From assembly GCA_014529385.2 (NCBI GenBank), contig CM043944.1, forward strand, positions 89,037,384 to 89,101,383: a DNA stretch of 64,000 nucleotides, in the 5' to 3' direction. Within the stretch, counting starts at the first letter, position 1. Every line of letters begins with the position of its first letter. This document shows, in pieces, positions 11,174 to 22,374 of this stretch. The position numbers and the translations under genes are program-made. The notes under the pieces were generated by a model. The model was not told the DNA's origin. It searched no databases and saw only the letters and a list, made by a program, of their open reading frames with translations. The DNA is from Adiantum capillus-veneris. Taxonomy: Eukaryota > Streptophyta > Polypodiopsida > Polypodiales > Pteridaceae.

Positions 11174-11973
11174 TTAATGGAAATGGCCTATGAACTTTGA
11201 GAATAGCAAAATTAAGAGGATTAGAGTGAACATTTTTGTGACATCACTTTGAGAACATAGAGGGTGAACTTAATTGATGGTAGCAACATAAATATAGTAC
11301 TTAATCAACTTGGCATGAACAATACTTTGCCAAGCAAGAGAGTATTGGAGAACATGACAATCGTTGAGGACTGGATTTACTTGGAGACGGCGGTCCCCCC
11401 TCCAAAAGGCGTTTGTATTATAGATTCTCCCATCAAGAGAGACTTGGTACAGTACAATCTTTGTGTTTCTTGTGACCTTGGTGATGCTATGAAGATGGAA
11501 AGCTTCATGCACCACGAGCATAACATAAACTTTGCAAATAGCATTAACTATCCCAAGCCTCAGTCCCAAGGCCTCAAACACCTTCGAAGGTGGAGAGAGC
11601 TAGCGGGGAATGAGGGTAGGGAAGAGGAAGAAGAATCATTCATACGAGAAAGAAATAGTTTCTCACTATCATCACTCTTCTTGCTTATCATAGAATAATA
11701 GCATAGTAATGAAGATGAAGAAGATGGCAAGGTTAAGCATTGAAGCATGGCTCTTGGTGGGATTTGCATTCCATAGCCCAAGAGTGTTGGTGTAGGCTCT
11801 CCACTTCTCAACAAACTTGGAGAAGGTGATGGAGCTTTGCACTTTGCACTTCCCACAATGAGTGTGTATGTGTGTGTGTGGGGGGGGGGGGGGGGGGGGG
11901 GGGGGAGGGGGGGGGGGGGGGGGGGGGTTAAGGGGGTATAGACCCCTTCCCCCCATGCTTGGTACCCCCCCCT

Positions 11974-12025
<52 letters not shown>

Positions 12026-12052
12026 ACCCCCCCCCCCCCCCCCCCCCCCCCC

Positions 12053-12140
<88 letters not shown>

Positions 12141-12948
12141 GTATTATTTAATTATATCATTTGGACATGTGTCCTCTTTTTCTCTTTGAAGAAAGAACTT
12201 AATTGTTTATTTTTAATCATCTAAATTCTCATTGGACCCATTTAAAGCCTATCCAATAGGATTCAAGAACATCATGAGGGCCACATGGGGAGAATCTTGA
12301 CATGTGTCTTTTATGCTTCTTAAATCATTTGGTTTGAATTGAACACTTTAAGTACCTAGTCATTTAAGCATGGAAAGAGTTTATGCCATATGAGAGTTTA
12401 TTCTTGAATTGAACACTTCAAGCACCTTAGTCATTTAAGCATGAGAAGCACCTCAAGCTTGGGCAAGGTTCCCACAAACACCTTAAGCACCTTAGCACCT
12501 CATGCTTGGGTAGGATTCCCACCTCAATGTCAGTCATAACTTGCCTAAGGTCAAATGACTTTTTAACACTAACTTTTGGAGGTCTTTAATGAAGCTAACC
12601 CTAAGGTCTTTTAAGCTCCATTAGATGCACGTTGCTCTTTGATAGACTACCTCCTTTTGGACCCCTATTGAGATGTAACCATCTCTCCTCTTGGTTCTTT
12701 GCTGAGGTAAATCTAGAGGCACTTATTGCACATTGCTCTTTGGTAGACCGTCTCTTTTTGGACCCCTATTGAGATGCAACAATTTCTCCTTTTGGTTCCC
12801 TATTGAGATAGGTCTAGAAGCACAAATCTATATCCTAACTCTTGTTCCCCTTTTATCTTCCCATATTAAATGATCAGTTTAATATGAGAAAATCATTTGG
12901 TAAAGTTAGATATTATATTTTTATGGCATTACCTCTCTCTTAAAATCA
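11174..12948 (-). mobile_element. LTR copy A (solo or orphan LTR) of the 61-kb Ty3-like family
   Basis: Reverse-complement similarity with 60861-62208 runs from the 3' edge (CTATTCTCAAAGTTCATAGG) across the microsatellite core to CCAAGAGGAGAGATGG. Copy A extends about 300 bp further to a TG at 12948. It contains a 101-bp tandem pair (12632-12732 and 12733-12822, starting TTGCTCTTTG). No PBS follows its inner edge near 11165, so it is a solo LTR or the residue of a deleted element. Apparent ORFs here, including 11264-11698, are only the LTR read through. Confidence 0.8.
11879..12140. repeat. Giant G-run / C-run / (CT)n tract
   Basis: (GT)n at 11862-11878 runs into about 47 G with one A (11879-11927). 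A short unique island follows (11928-11965, with TATAGACCCCTT and CATGCTTGGT), then about 150 nearly pure C (11966-12118) and (CT)n to 12140. G-run and C-run are complementary across the island, so the strand can fold back. Homopolymer length may be affected by assembly error. Confidence 0.9.
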
Positions 12949-13448
12949 TAGTCGTCCTCGACTATGAGGTAGAGAAGATAAATCATAGTCATTAGTCCAT
13001 GTTTCTTAGCAGGTAGAGAATCCCTTTTTACCCTTCGGCATCATTCCAAAATGGATGACTAATCCATTTTGTGCTTGGGAGACTTAGCTGTTGCAAGCAT
13101 GTATGCTCTTTAGTCCATATTATACTTCCAAAGTATAGTGACAAGTTCTACTTGGTGTTCGGGAGACGTCGTCACCACAAACATGATCCTAAGCATGCAT
13201 AATTCTTAAATTTTGTGCACAATAAGAGAAAGAGAATCATTCTTATAAGACAAAAACATTGTTCATTTAAAATGGATTTTCAGTTGCTTACTCTAGTGTA
13301 GCATTGTAAGCATTGACAAGGTTCATATTATCCTTAAGTTAGATTCCTTGCATCCCTCTAGCATCTTTAAAAGGATTTTCTAAACTTAATAAGATATCGT
13401 CGGATAATCTTACCGTTTCTTAATACCTTGTGTTCATGTCGTAGGATG
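12949..13448. other. Unassigned spacer
   Basis: About 500 bp between LTR A and copia element 2. I see no coding signal or strong repeat. ACTATGA words on each side of GTCCTCG near 12947-12967 form a short palindrome. Confidence 0.5.
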
Positions 13449-13674
13449 TGTTGAAATTAGGGTTGCAGGAAAACACACACAGCTTGGAGAAGATGAAGGA
13501 AGCTCAAGGCACACAATCAAGAGTGTGTTACTTAGTGTGCAATGGAAAGATAGATAGCCCTAAGTGATGGGCGTATATACAATGCACAGGGGAAAAAACC
13601 TCCTAAAGAATGGAAAAATGCCCCGGCGGTCCTAGTGTGTTCACACACATCACTACCACATGTATATGGTAACA
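13449..13674 (-). repeat. 3' LTR of copia element 2
   Basis: 226 bp from TGTTGAAATTAGGGTTGC to ATATGGTAACA, with TG...CA ends. Its inner edge abuts a purine tract on the minus strand. The Pol reading frame ends shortly before it. Confidence 0.8.
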
Positions 13675-13690
13675 AATCCCCCCTGGAGTG
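13675..13690 (-). other. Polypurine tract of copia element 2
   Basis: Minus-strand CCAGGGGGGATT immediately precedes TGTTACC, the 5' base of the LTR. This is the classic copia PPT position. Confidence 0.8.
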
Positions 13691-13724
13691 ATGCGGTGAA
13701 CGAGAGCTGGCACATGAGTAAAGG

Positions 13725-14139
13725 GTAGTGCCATGCCCTGAGGACATGATCAGTCCACAAAGGGGAGTAATCCCAAAGCTTTGAGCTTCTCACGAGACAA
13801 TGCCTTTGTGAAAAGATCTGCAAAGTTGTCCTATGTTGGCACATAAGCCAAGTTAATCTCTCCTATTGAGCACCTCTCCCTGACATAGTGGTAATGCATC
13901 TCAATGTGCTTTGTGCGAGCATGAAAAAATGGGCTCCTTGCAACTACCAATGCGCTCTGACTGTTAGTGTAGATAGTGTTGGTAGTGTCCTGTCCAACAC
14001 CCAAATCAACCATAAGGCGTCTAAGCCATACACACTCAACCGTAGCTGTGAAGACTGCCCTGTACTCAGCCTCACAACTAGAAGTGTCCACAATAGGTTG
14101 CTTCTTGCTCAACCATGATATACATGAACTACCAAGCAT
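13725..14139 (-). pseudogene. Copia element 2 RNase H
   Basis: Frame 14139-13831 reads SCISWLSKKQ, the canonical CEAEYRA, then ECVWLRRL, the acidic-site remnant TNSQSALVVA, and FHARTKHIEMHYHYVRE. It continues near 13830-13735 as NFADLFTKAL, the copia pol C-terminus. The catalytic DN of the .DN.SA. motif is TNS here. It overlaps the RT frame by a shift near 14115. Confidence 0.9.
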
Positions 14140-15240
14140 GAAACAAAAACCACTTTGGACACTCTTGTGTCAAAACAACCAACCCAATTTGAGTCTGAAA
14201 AAACATGTAAGTATGGCGGCAATGATCCCCCCTTGGGATAAAACAAGACAAGATGTAAAGTGCCACTAAGGTAGCAGAAAATCCTCTTGACAGCCTGCCA
14301 ATGCTTAGACTTTGGGCTATGCATAAATTTGTTGACCTGTGAGACTACAAATTGAATATTTGGCCTCGTGTTGCATACATAAATGAGGCATCCAATAGCA
14401 GTTTGGTAAAGAGTGACATTTGCAGGATCACGAGCATCATGAAGACTCAATTTCAAACCTGTTTCCATGGGAGTGGCAATAGGTTTGCAATCCTCAAGTC
14501 CAAACTTACATAGTAATGTCTCTATGTAACTTTTCTGACACAAGGCAATACCACCATCACACTGCTTAAACTGTATGTCCAAGTAAGGATGCAACAGCCC
14601 CAAATCTTTCATCTTGAAAGTAGCATTCAAATCAGCCTTACATTCAGCAATATGTCTCTCATTTGGTCCAATGATCAGCAAATCATCTACATAAAGAACC
14701 ACAATGAGAAGTACATCGCCCTCACGCTTTACATACAATGTGCTTTCTATTGGACTGTTACAAAAGCCTCGTTTGATCCAATGAGTGTCAGCTTTCTCAT
14801 ATCAAGCACGAGGAGATTGCTTCAACCCTTACAAAGCCTTCTTACATCTACACACTTGTCCTCTTGTCCTTTCTTGACAGAACTGCGAGGCTGCGTTACA
14901 TAAACTTCCTCAAATATGTCACCATTCAAAAAACTAGTAACAATGTCTGATTGATGTACATCCCAACCAAAATGAGCTGCCAATGCACATAGAAAATGCA
15001 CAGTAGTCATACGACAAGTGGGAAAAAAAGTCTCTTCATAATCTATACCTTTTTGTTGTGCATAACCCTTTGCAACAAGTCAAGCCTTATGGCGATCAAT
15101 CTCACCATCCGACTTGCATTTTAACTTGTAAACCCACTTCGTACCAATGGCCTTTTTGCCAAGATGCAAATCACATAAAGTCCGTGTGTCATTTTCTATA
15201 ACTGCATCATATTCTGATTGCATGGCAGCCATCCAATTTT
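14109..15240 (-). pseudogene. Copia element 2 reverse transcriptase, broken
   Basis: Reading from 15240, WMAAMQSEYDAV and TKWVYKLKCKSDG give the RVT_2 start; a TAG follows near RHKA. 15010-14822 has [16 protein letters not shown] and [16 protein letters not shown]. Between 14822 and 14738 the LYGLKQ region is lost to frame change. 14738-14109 holds the catalytic VVLYVDDLLIIG (YVDD near 14685-14695), then MKDLGLLHPYLDIQF and YQTAIGCLIYVCNTRPNI. Catalytic residues survive, but no full frame does. Confidence 0.9.
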
Positions 15241-15657
15241 TTGAATTCTATGCTTCATCAAAAGACAGAGGTTCTTCAACATCATGTAGGCTAGACACAG
15301 CCAAAGCATAATAATCTGATGCATAAGATGCATGGTGAGATCCTGAACGAGTATGACTAGACAAAGGTGCATCCAATTTACTGTCATGCAATGTATACAC
15401 CAGCCATTTTGGCATACCTCTAGCCTTCTCATTTTCAACACTTTCCTCATCAAGTACATCATGTACATCTGCATCAGTAATAGGCTGATTTGTAACATTT
15501 TCGGAAACCCTCATAGACTATACATTTTCCTCATTGGAATTTACATTCGAACTTCAACCAGTAGAAAGATGCAACAAAGTGTTATAAATGTCGTGTGAGC
15601 TTAAGTTATAGTCTCTAGTACATGAAAACAAGGACTGAATAGAATCTTCCACAAACA

Positions 15658-16340
15658 CTACCTCCCGTGAAACCAGAATACGCTTTGTTTGTGGATGATA
15701 CAACCTGTAACCTTTGCTTTCAGCACTATAACTAACAAATCATATGCCAAACAGTCAAAAACACGCATGTGCTCAATAGAAGGCTTTCTATCATGCCATG
15801 CTTCATATGGAGTAATAGACTGCAAAGCTTTTGTACGACACCTGCGTAGTACATAAGTGTCACTCATGATGGCCTCAAGCCAAAAAGAATGCGGCAAAGC
15901 TTGACTTTTGAACATGCATCGTGCCATTTTTGTAAGTGACCTGTTTTTCCTCTCAGCAACACCATTTTGCTGAGGTGTATAAGGCACTGTACATTGGTGT
16001 TTTATCCCACGACTAGCCAAAAATGCATTAGATTTATGAGACATATACTCCCCCCCTTGATTAGAATGGAGGGTGCCCATAGTACATTTCAAGAGATTTT
16101 CAACCATAGCCAAAAATTGTTTAAAGCACATAAAAACTTCGGACTTTGCTTTAAGCGAAAATACCCATGCATGCTTGGAGTAATCATCAATGAAAGTCAC
16201 GAAGTACATGTAATTGCCCAAGGACGGAGTTTGCATGGGCCCACAAACATCACTATGCACAAGCTACAACCTGCATGTGGACTTAAACGAACCATCCTTT
16301 GGAAACTTAGAACACTGCATTTTACCCAAAATACAGCCTT
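15658..16340 (-). pseudogene. Copia element 2 integrase with catalytic Asp changed
   Basis: The zinc-binding part ends HVCEGCILGKM in the upstream frame (near 16350-16320). Frame 16260-15658 then reads MHSDVCGPM (first catalytic Asp) and YFVTFIDDYS. Where the family has SD.GGEY it reads HSNQGGEYMS, so the second catalytic Asp is Asn (codon AAT near 16050). PYTPQQNGVAERKNR keeps the catalytic Glu. The protein would be inactive from that change alone. Confidence 0.9.
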
Positions 16341-16833
16341 CACAAACATGTTTGACAGGTGCTTTAAGAGGCAGTAAAGAAGCAACCATATCAGATTCTT
16401 GCAAACGCAGCAAATTAGCAAAATTCAGATGACCAAAACGTGCATGCCAAAGTTTTGCATCTGAAAAAGCCTTTGAATCTGCAACTGCATTTGCAAAATT
16501 TTGTCCACACTTGTCATACAAAGTGAGCTTATACATCCCACGACATAAAAGGCCAGATGCAACAATTTCATCACCAAAACTAAGATCATGAACCGTACAT
16601 AAGGCATCCACAACTTTGACTACAAGTCCAAGTCTAGCAAGTGCAGATACAGAAAAAAGATCCTTCTTGATCCCAGGTACATAAAGTGCATCAACAAGTG
16701 TAAAAGAACTGCCATTTGAAGCAGTAAGCACAATCTTTCCAACTCCCTGAACTGGATAAGAGGCATTGTTGTCACAAGTGACTGAATTCCCATGAGGGAC
16801 AAACTCGAGAGAGGTGAACAAAATACCACACAT
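16264..16833 (-). pseudogene. Copia element 2 protease remnant and pre-integrase
   Basis: A 189-codon frame begins after the lost DSG and reads FVPHGNSVTCDNNASYPVQG and VDALYVPGIKKDLFSVS, both standard between copia protease and integrase. It goes on to LWHARFGHLNFANL (the LWH.R.GH motif) and the integrase zinc motif CEGCILGK. The protease active-site triplet itself is cut by frame changes near 16835-16870. Confidence 0.88.
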
Positions 16834-16999
16834 GTGAATCTACAGCAACTAACATGCATGCATCATGGACAACAGGATTGTAAGTGCACGCTGCACTAAA
16901 ATCCCATTCTGCATCAACATCAGCATCACAATCTCCTTTCATAGATACTCAACAATGGCTGCATTTGTAGTGGAACCAGCATTTGCAGTGGAACCACCC

Positions 17000-17110
17000 T
17001 CTTTCTTCTTAGCCTCTTTGGCCTTCAACTTAGGACACTGCTTGATCAAGTGATCATTAGCTTTACAATAATGGCAACACATCTTCTTTTTGCCCTTATC
17101 ACCATAATTG
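17000..17110 (-). pseudogene. Copia element 2 nucleocapsid zinc knuckle
   Basis: On the minus strand KKKMCCHYCKANDHLIKQCP gives a CCHC knuckle (C-x2-C-x4-H-x4-C) near 17082-17040, followed by KLKAKEAKKK. It binds element RNA. It is in a different frame from the gag stretches on either side. Confidence 0.8.
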
Positions 17111-17885
17111 CCAGACGAAGTGTTGCCAGTGAAGCATTGGGAACATAAGTTTTGCCACTCGCAGCAGAACCATAAGAAGTGTTTGCATTGCTGTTACCAC
17201 CCTTTCTTTTAGAAGCAATAAAAGCATGTTCAATTGCACGTTGTCTTGTCCTGTTCTTTCTGGAAAGTGACTCTTGCAACAGCAATGTTCATAATGCATC
17301 AAACTTGACAACTTCAAGATTTCCTTGGGTCATAAGTCTCCAAGTACTAGCAAAAGTCTGGTAAGAATCTGGTAAGGCATCAAGAATAGCAAGGGAATTG
17401 TCTAAAATAACCACCTGCAAGAATAAGTTGCTCATTGATATCCTTGACACCAGCAAGGAAAGTGTCCATATCATCTTCCTCATGCATAATCTTTGACTCC
17501 AGCTCTTTACGCAGCAAAGCAATTTTAGCCTCATTGCGACTTGCATAAAGACCAGCCAAAATATCCCAAGCCTGTTTTGCAAATTTTGCTGAACAAATGT
17601 GCGGAACAATGGTGCGCTTCACAAACAACGCAATCAATGCATGAGCCTGCATATCCTTTACATCCCAACGAGATTGTTCTACCATAGGCAAAACAACTCT
17701 AACAACAGCAATCCTTGCATCAAGACCTACCACATCCTCAACATTGCCTACGTCCTCAGAACCAAGACGTACATCAATGCCCTACACAATATTCGAAACA
17801 CCCTTTGACACAAGAACATGTTGCATCATGTAAGCCCACATAGGGTAATTGTCCCCATCCAATCTGTCCTCAGCAGCACTTAAGT
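17110..17885 (-). pseudogene. Copia element 2 gag
   Basis: From about 17885 the minus strand reads AAEDRLDGDNYPMWAYMMQH, the copia gag N-terminal L.G.NY..W motif, with a TAG in place of a Gln codon near SNIV.GID. 17733-17380 has AHALIALFVKRTIVPHI, AKQAWDILAGLY and L.KELES; 17609-17289 continues in another frame to DALPDSYQTF. No start codon with a clear context is seen. Confidence 0.85.
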
Positions 17886-17925
17886 AACAGGATAGACTCA
17901 GATTGAAGTACTTCTTCTTAATCCT

Positions 17926-18021
17926 TGATTTTTAGAGGTTTTGCAACTATTGCTTATTTTGGTGGTGCTCCTTTGTAAGGCTTAAGTAAGCTCTCATGGA
18001 AAATATTGTGCATGAGCCAAT
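17926..18021. other. Junction between copia element 2 and LTR C
   Basis: About 100 bp not shared with LTR D. The left boundary of LTR C and the right end of copia element 2 must lie here, but I cannot fix either base. Confidence 0.4.
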
Positions 18022-18396
18022 GGTAAGGGCGTCTACACATGGCTGCCTCTCATGAGAGAGGGCAACCCTTTTGGCCTATAAAAGGAGGCCATTTCTACAC
18101 ACATTACACAGTGTGAAGTTAATGCAACAAGGTGGGTGTGAGGTGGTGAGAGTGAAGCAAGGCGGGAGCTTTATTAAGGGTATAATCCCTTTGTAACCTA
18201 CTTCTTGTTTGAAGTACTAAAGCCATTAAGTGGCTGCTTTCCCGTGGATGTATCCCACATTGGGTGAACCACGTATATCGTGTGTACTCTCTCTCTCTCT
18301 CTCTACTCTATAATCTCTTGTGTGTGAAAATTATCTCTCTCCATTAAGTAATCTACTCAATTATCTACTTAGCTACAACATATTTCCTAACTACCT
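18022..18396 (+). repeat. LTR copy C (third LTR family)
   Basis: About 375 bp matched in inverted orientation by 24727-25117. It holds a TATA-type promoter (18075-18085), the stretch CCGTGGATGTATCCCACATTGG, a (CT)11 run at 18286-18304, and an end ATATTTCCTAAC. Termini TGTTAGG/CCTAACA are those of an LTR. No recognisable internal coding region follows. Confidence 0.7.
18073..18090 (+). promoter_or_regulatory. TATA-type promoter in LTR C
   Basis: GGCCTATAAAAGGAGGCC is a strong TATA box in a near-palindromic setting. It is conserved as the reverse complement in LTR D at 25056-25073. Confidence 0.6.
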
Positions 18397-18460
18397 ATGC
18401 CAAAACCAAATGTAGTTGAGGTAGATAATGTAGCCTTATCAAGTTTATCAGGCTCAACGT

Positions 18461-18615
18461 GTGCTGGAAAGTAGTTAAAATTCCCTAACAAGTGCTATCA
18501 CAGTGCCTCTCAAAAGACTCCTAAGTGCTAAAAAATGGTGGAAAGTCGCTAACAAGTGCTAGCTAGTGCCTTTCAAGCGGGATCTGAAGTGCTGGAAAGT
18601 CTCTAACAAGTAGTT
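18461..18615 (+). repeat. 64-bp diverged tandem repeat with PBS-like words
   Basis: Units start GTGCTGGAAAGT at 18461, GTGCTAAAAA at 18524 and GTGCTGGAAAGT at 18588 (partial). Each contains CTAACAAGTGCTA or a variant, resembling an LTR end (CTAACA) followed by a degraded TGGTATCA-type primer site. Confidence 0.6.
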
Positions 18616-18639
18616 TAGTGGTTTAGTAGAGATAGCCTA

Positions 18640-19880
18640 TGACATTGATCACATAGATAGAGCTTACAAGTTCTCCTCTAGGGTCATGCTATTATGATTT
18701 GTTGAGGTGATCATCTCTACAATGATCTACTCTAGATAGCAGATTCTATTCTGTAGTAGAACATCAAGTTGAAGTTGAGGTATGAAAGGGATTTTTAAAT
18801 CTATAGTATTGGAAAATGCATAATATTGTCGTTGTAGGTATAGTAAAAGAGCCTTTAGCAAGTTCCTAGGAGGCGTGGAGAGTTCAATATAGAAGGAGGT
18901 GTAGCACGAAGGTTTGAGAATGGTGTTTGCAACCCTTCATACATTCACAACCCTTAATACATTGGTTCCAGATATACCTCCCAAAGCTTTTGGTGAAACA
19001 AAGCTTCAACCTTCTCTGTCTCTCTAATCTCTCTCTAGTGGTGTCTTGGATTTATATTTAGCCTCTCCAAGGTTCTCTCTTCTTTGCTCCAATTTTGGTA
19101 TTTGGTGAAATATCTAACTTGTGTGAGTAAAGTTTGTCCATGGTGCTAGTATGCAGCTCCAACCCCTCTCACTCTAGCCTTTACTCTTTGCTTTTGTGGT
19201 GTTATGGTGGGTGTGGGCATCCTACTTGGCTTCAATGACATTCTAGTCATGTAAATAAGGGTCTCTCAATAGCATATCCCTAGCACTTTGGTTTGCTAGA
19301 GGAGATGTTGCCTAAGTGTGATTACAGAGAGGAGAGGTGTGAAGTACGTAAGACCTTCAAAAATCAAGAAAAACCATTACAAAATAGTTGAAATCGGTAT
19401 GAATATATAGAAATAATAAATCAAATTGATTGGTAGCTAAAATATACCATCTCTCGAGGGGCTCTCAGGGCATTAAATATGAGTGTTGTGCACACTTATG
19501 CTGATGCTAGCGATTGACTTCCTTGAAGACTTAATCCAACATGTCAAAGATGTACCTCTTCTATACTTATCACTATTAACTACCTGCCTTTTCTTGATGT
19601 TTTTGCTACATTGAGTACTCACAATGCTTGCCAAAAGCATTTTCAAAATAAGAACACCCTTGAAATTCTTTCAATTTCTTGGTCCAAATTTGAAGCATTT
19701 TGCAATGTTCACACAAACTTGTAAAATTTTGTCGATTTTCTTGACTGCAAGCTTAGAATCTAGCCAAGATTTTCTTGACAAAAAAAGTTAGACAATGCAC
19801 ACACAATTAACCTCTTTTGCAGAATAGGTCACACATCTCCATCTTTGGAAATGGTAGAGGAGCGAAGCATGGACACACCT

Positions 19881-19925
<45 letters not shown>

Positions 19926-20270
19926 CCCCCCCCCCCCCCCCACCCCGCACTCAATTGGCGATGCACTTTGGCTACATACTCAAGCTAACTGAGTGAAGAG
20001 ATGCATCTCATGGGTAAAAAAAGTGATCCAACATGATGACATGCCACTCGGCCTACTGCACTCACCAAGCCAGCAAATAGGGTAGCCCACAATATGATGA
20101 CCAGCCCTGGCACTCTCGGCACAAGTGACCACTAGTTGCCCATCTCTAGGATTGCTTGCTTGACTTATGCAGGATGGATCGCTAGTGTGAGAACTGGCCA
20201 GGCTCACGAGGGAGAGCACCTAGTGTCTGAATGCTTCCTACCCGAACTATTTCTCTTTACAATCCAACTT
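18640..20270. other. Unassigned spacer
   Basis: No coding signal is recognised. A (CT)n run at 19882-19922 passes directly into C19 (19923-19941). The rest is AT-rich and apparently unique. Confidence 0.5.
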
Positions 20271-20278
20271 AATGCCAC

Positions 20279-20281
<3 letters not shown>

Positions 20282-20323
<42 letters not shown>

Positions 20324-20396
20324 CCAACACACACACACACACACACAGATGCATGCTTCAATTGGTGTGTGCTACCATGTTTGCAACTGATGTTGC

Positions 20397-20442
<46 letters not shown>
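20282..20442. repeat. Two (CT)n tracts with (AC)n
   Basis: (CT)n 20282-20320, TCCCCA, (AC)n 20326-20347, then a 50-bp unique stretch and (CT)n 20400-20441. All overlapping ORFs are simple-repeat artefacts. Confidence 0.95.
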
Positions 20443-20444
<2 letters not shown>

Positions 20445-20754
20445 ATGTTTTCATTGGTGTGTGTACATAGGAACAAATTTTTAAATTGTAAACTTTTATG
20501 GCCATTGGATTTCCAAAAACAAAATTGAGCCACCCTTAGAGTGGCTTTCAAAAGGAAAAGTAAATTCTAGAAAAGTAGTGTCAAACTTTCTTCTTATATT
20601 TCCTTGATAGGTTGAGTGTTGAAAGTTGAAAAGTTCATAGATTCCAAGTTTCATAAGAAAGAGACATTTTGTAAGATTTTCTTTCAAGTGAAGCAGAGAG
20701 TGACACATGGATGCCTTCTCCTTCCTCAAACAATTTAAGCTGCTTCATAGCCTA

Positions 20755-20840
20755 CTAGTACGTGACCCGCGCGTTGCTGCAGTCAAGAAGGAGTATCATT
20801 CAATTTTGGGTAAACCCCCCTCCCCCTTTCTTAAAAGAGA
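20755..20840 (-). mobile_element. Helitron-type 3' terminus, possible 86-bp mini-element
   Basis: On the minus strand the sequence ends GCAACGCGCGGGTCACGTAC then TAG before T, the Helitron 3' signature. A possible 5' end TCTCTTTTAAGAAAGGGGGA lies only 86 bp away after an A. The 3' part is secure by comparison with 1122 and 30728. The 5' assignment is weak. Confidence 0.45.
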
Positions 20841-20842
20841 TA

Positions 20843-21071
20843 ACATGTGTCGGTATTCTTTATGCATCCAATTCAAGGTAGTGACAACCATATCTTAAAT
20901 TTTTTATTATGTGCAATAAAGTTTTAGATGCTTTATGACATCAACTTAAATCACATCGACTTTGTGCAACAACGGAAAGTACATAGAGAATTGAATGAAC
21001 ATAACAACTTTAGAACATAAATTTAAAAGACTGCACATTTGGGGGGGGGGAGGGGGGGGGAGAGAGCGAGA

Positions 21072-21104
<33 letters not shown>

Positions 21105-22136
21105 CGAGGGAGGGGGGGACTAAAAGAAAAGCAACAATCCACTTCCATTATTGTAAGTAGTCTTTGTAAGAATAACCTGATATTCGTCTCTAAAGAAAAA
21201 GTTTTTTGAAAGACACTAAATCTTAACTAACAAAATTGTTGCAATTTCAAAATGATAACCTTCGGGATGTTGCATTTGGTACTCGTCAAACCCATGGACC
21301 CACACAATGAATGCTCCTACCAAAACGACGATGCCCCTCATGCAAGGTGTACAATACAATCCTCAAATTCTCATACCTATCCCTATAAGAGCATTATGCA
21401 TTGGTCGGCAAGCGATTTTCGAGCTCACGAACCCTTATGCGAGCTGAACCTGCATTACAATTCATAGCCACACTAATGTGAAAGTATCATTGGAGTCCTC
21501 CAAAAACTCATGCACTTCCATTAAAATGTTATCACGATAACAATGATTCCTGCAAGCCAACGGGTTAAGTACAATAAGTTCAATAACAAAACAAAATATA
21601 AAAAATCATCGTGCTTCATTGATGTTCCTTACCTAACAACTTCCAAGCTTTCAATAATGTGTACTACATCGTGCGTAGTGAGTGGGCCTCTCCAACCAGG
21701 TGTATCTACATGAGAAAATTGTCAGTTTGAACACCAAGCTGAAAATTTTACAAAGGAAATACTTAGATGTTACCATAGATATGAAATGGTGGATGATGAA
21801 GCATCCAGCTAAATGTAGATAGTGTCCAATGCCTTCTTTGATGTGGCATCTATAAATAGAACATTTCAACCCCATCAAAGAAACATCATAACATCAGCTT
21901 TTCATGAAAATCAAAGTTGAATCAACATAACAACTATAGTATGTGACCCATATGTTGGTGCAAACCAAAAGAGCACAGTATCAATACCACTGCAACTCTT
22001 AAATTTGTAACAATATCTTAGCTCTCGATCACTCATAGATATGCATAAAGAGCTGCACAAATCTACTCGTTTATGTATACGAAAGCGATAATATTTCAAA
22101 ATTCCCCCATAATGAGTCAAACACCACTGCTAAGAG

Positions 22137-22199
<63 letters not shown>

Positions 22200-22374
22200 A
22201 AATTATTGGGCTCCTTGTGAAGGGAGAGGAGGTACCTGAGGAGAGGATGAACACACACACACACACACATGCTTACACATGATCTGATTGGGTGTTGTCT
22301 CTATTGTTGTAAAGTAAAAGTAGGTTGCATCTAAAATTTCTCGTATGCACATTTTTCAAGTGTCCAAGAAGAAG
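20843..22374. other. Unassigned spacer with G-rich and CT tracts
   Basis: No gene is recognised. A G-rich run at 21041-21060 leads into GA and (AC)n to 21095 and a GGGA-rich tail to 21118. (CT)n occupies 22138-22197 and (AC)n 22250-22268. Confidence 0.6.

Larger units (their letters stand above)
13449..17925 (-). mobile_element. Ty1-copia retrotransposon 2, 5'-truncated
   Basis: Read on the minus strand: gag, zinc knuckle, pre-integrase, integrase, RT, RNase H, PPT and a 3' LTR (13449-13674). No second LTR or PBS is found past the gag start near 17885; instead sequence preceding LTR C begins. The 5' part was therefore lost, or replaced by that element. Coding is broken by several stops and frame changes. 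It is a different family from copia element 1: LTR sequence and protein wording differ throughout. Confidence 0.88.

Noticed and set aside
11264-11698. 144-codon plus-strand frame
   Set aside because: Lies within LTR copy A; the homologous stretch in copy B is non-coding in context.
11862-12224. Long poly-Gly/poly-Pro reading frames
   Set aside because: They are translations of the G-run and C-run; no start context, no conserved sequence.
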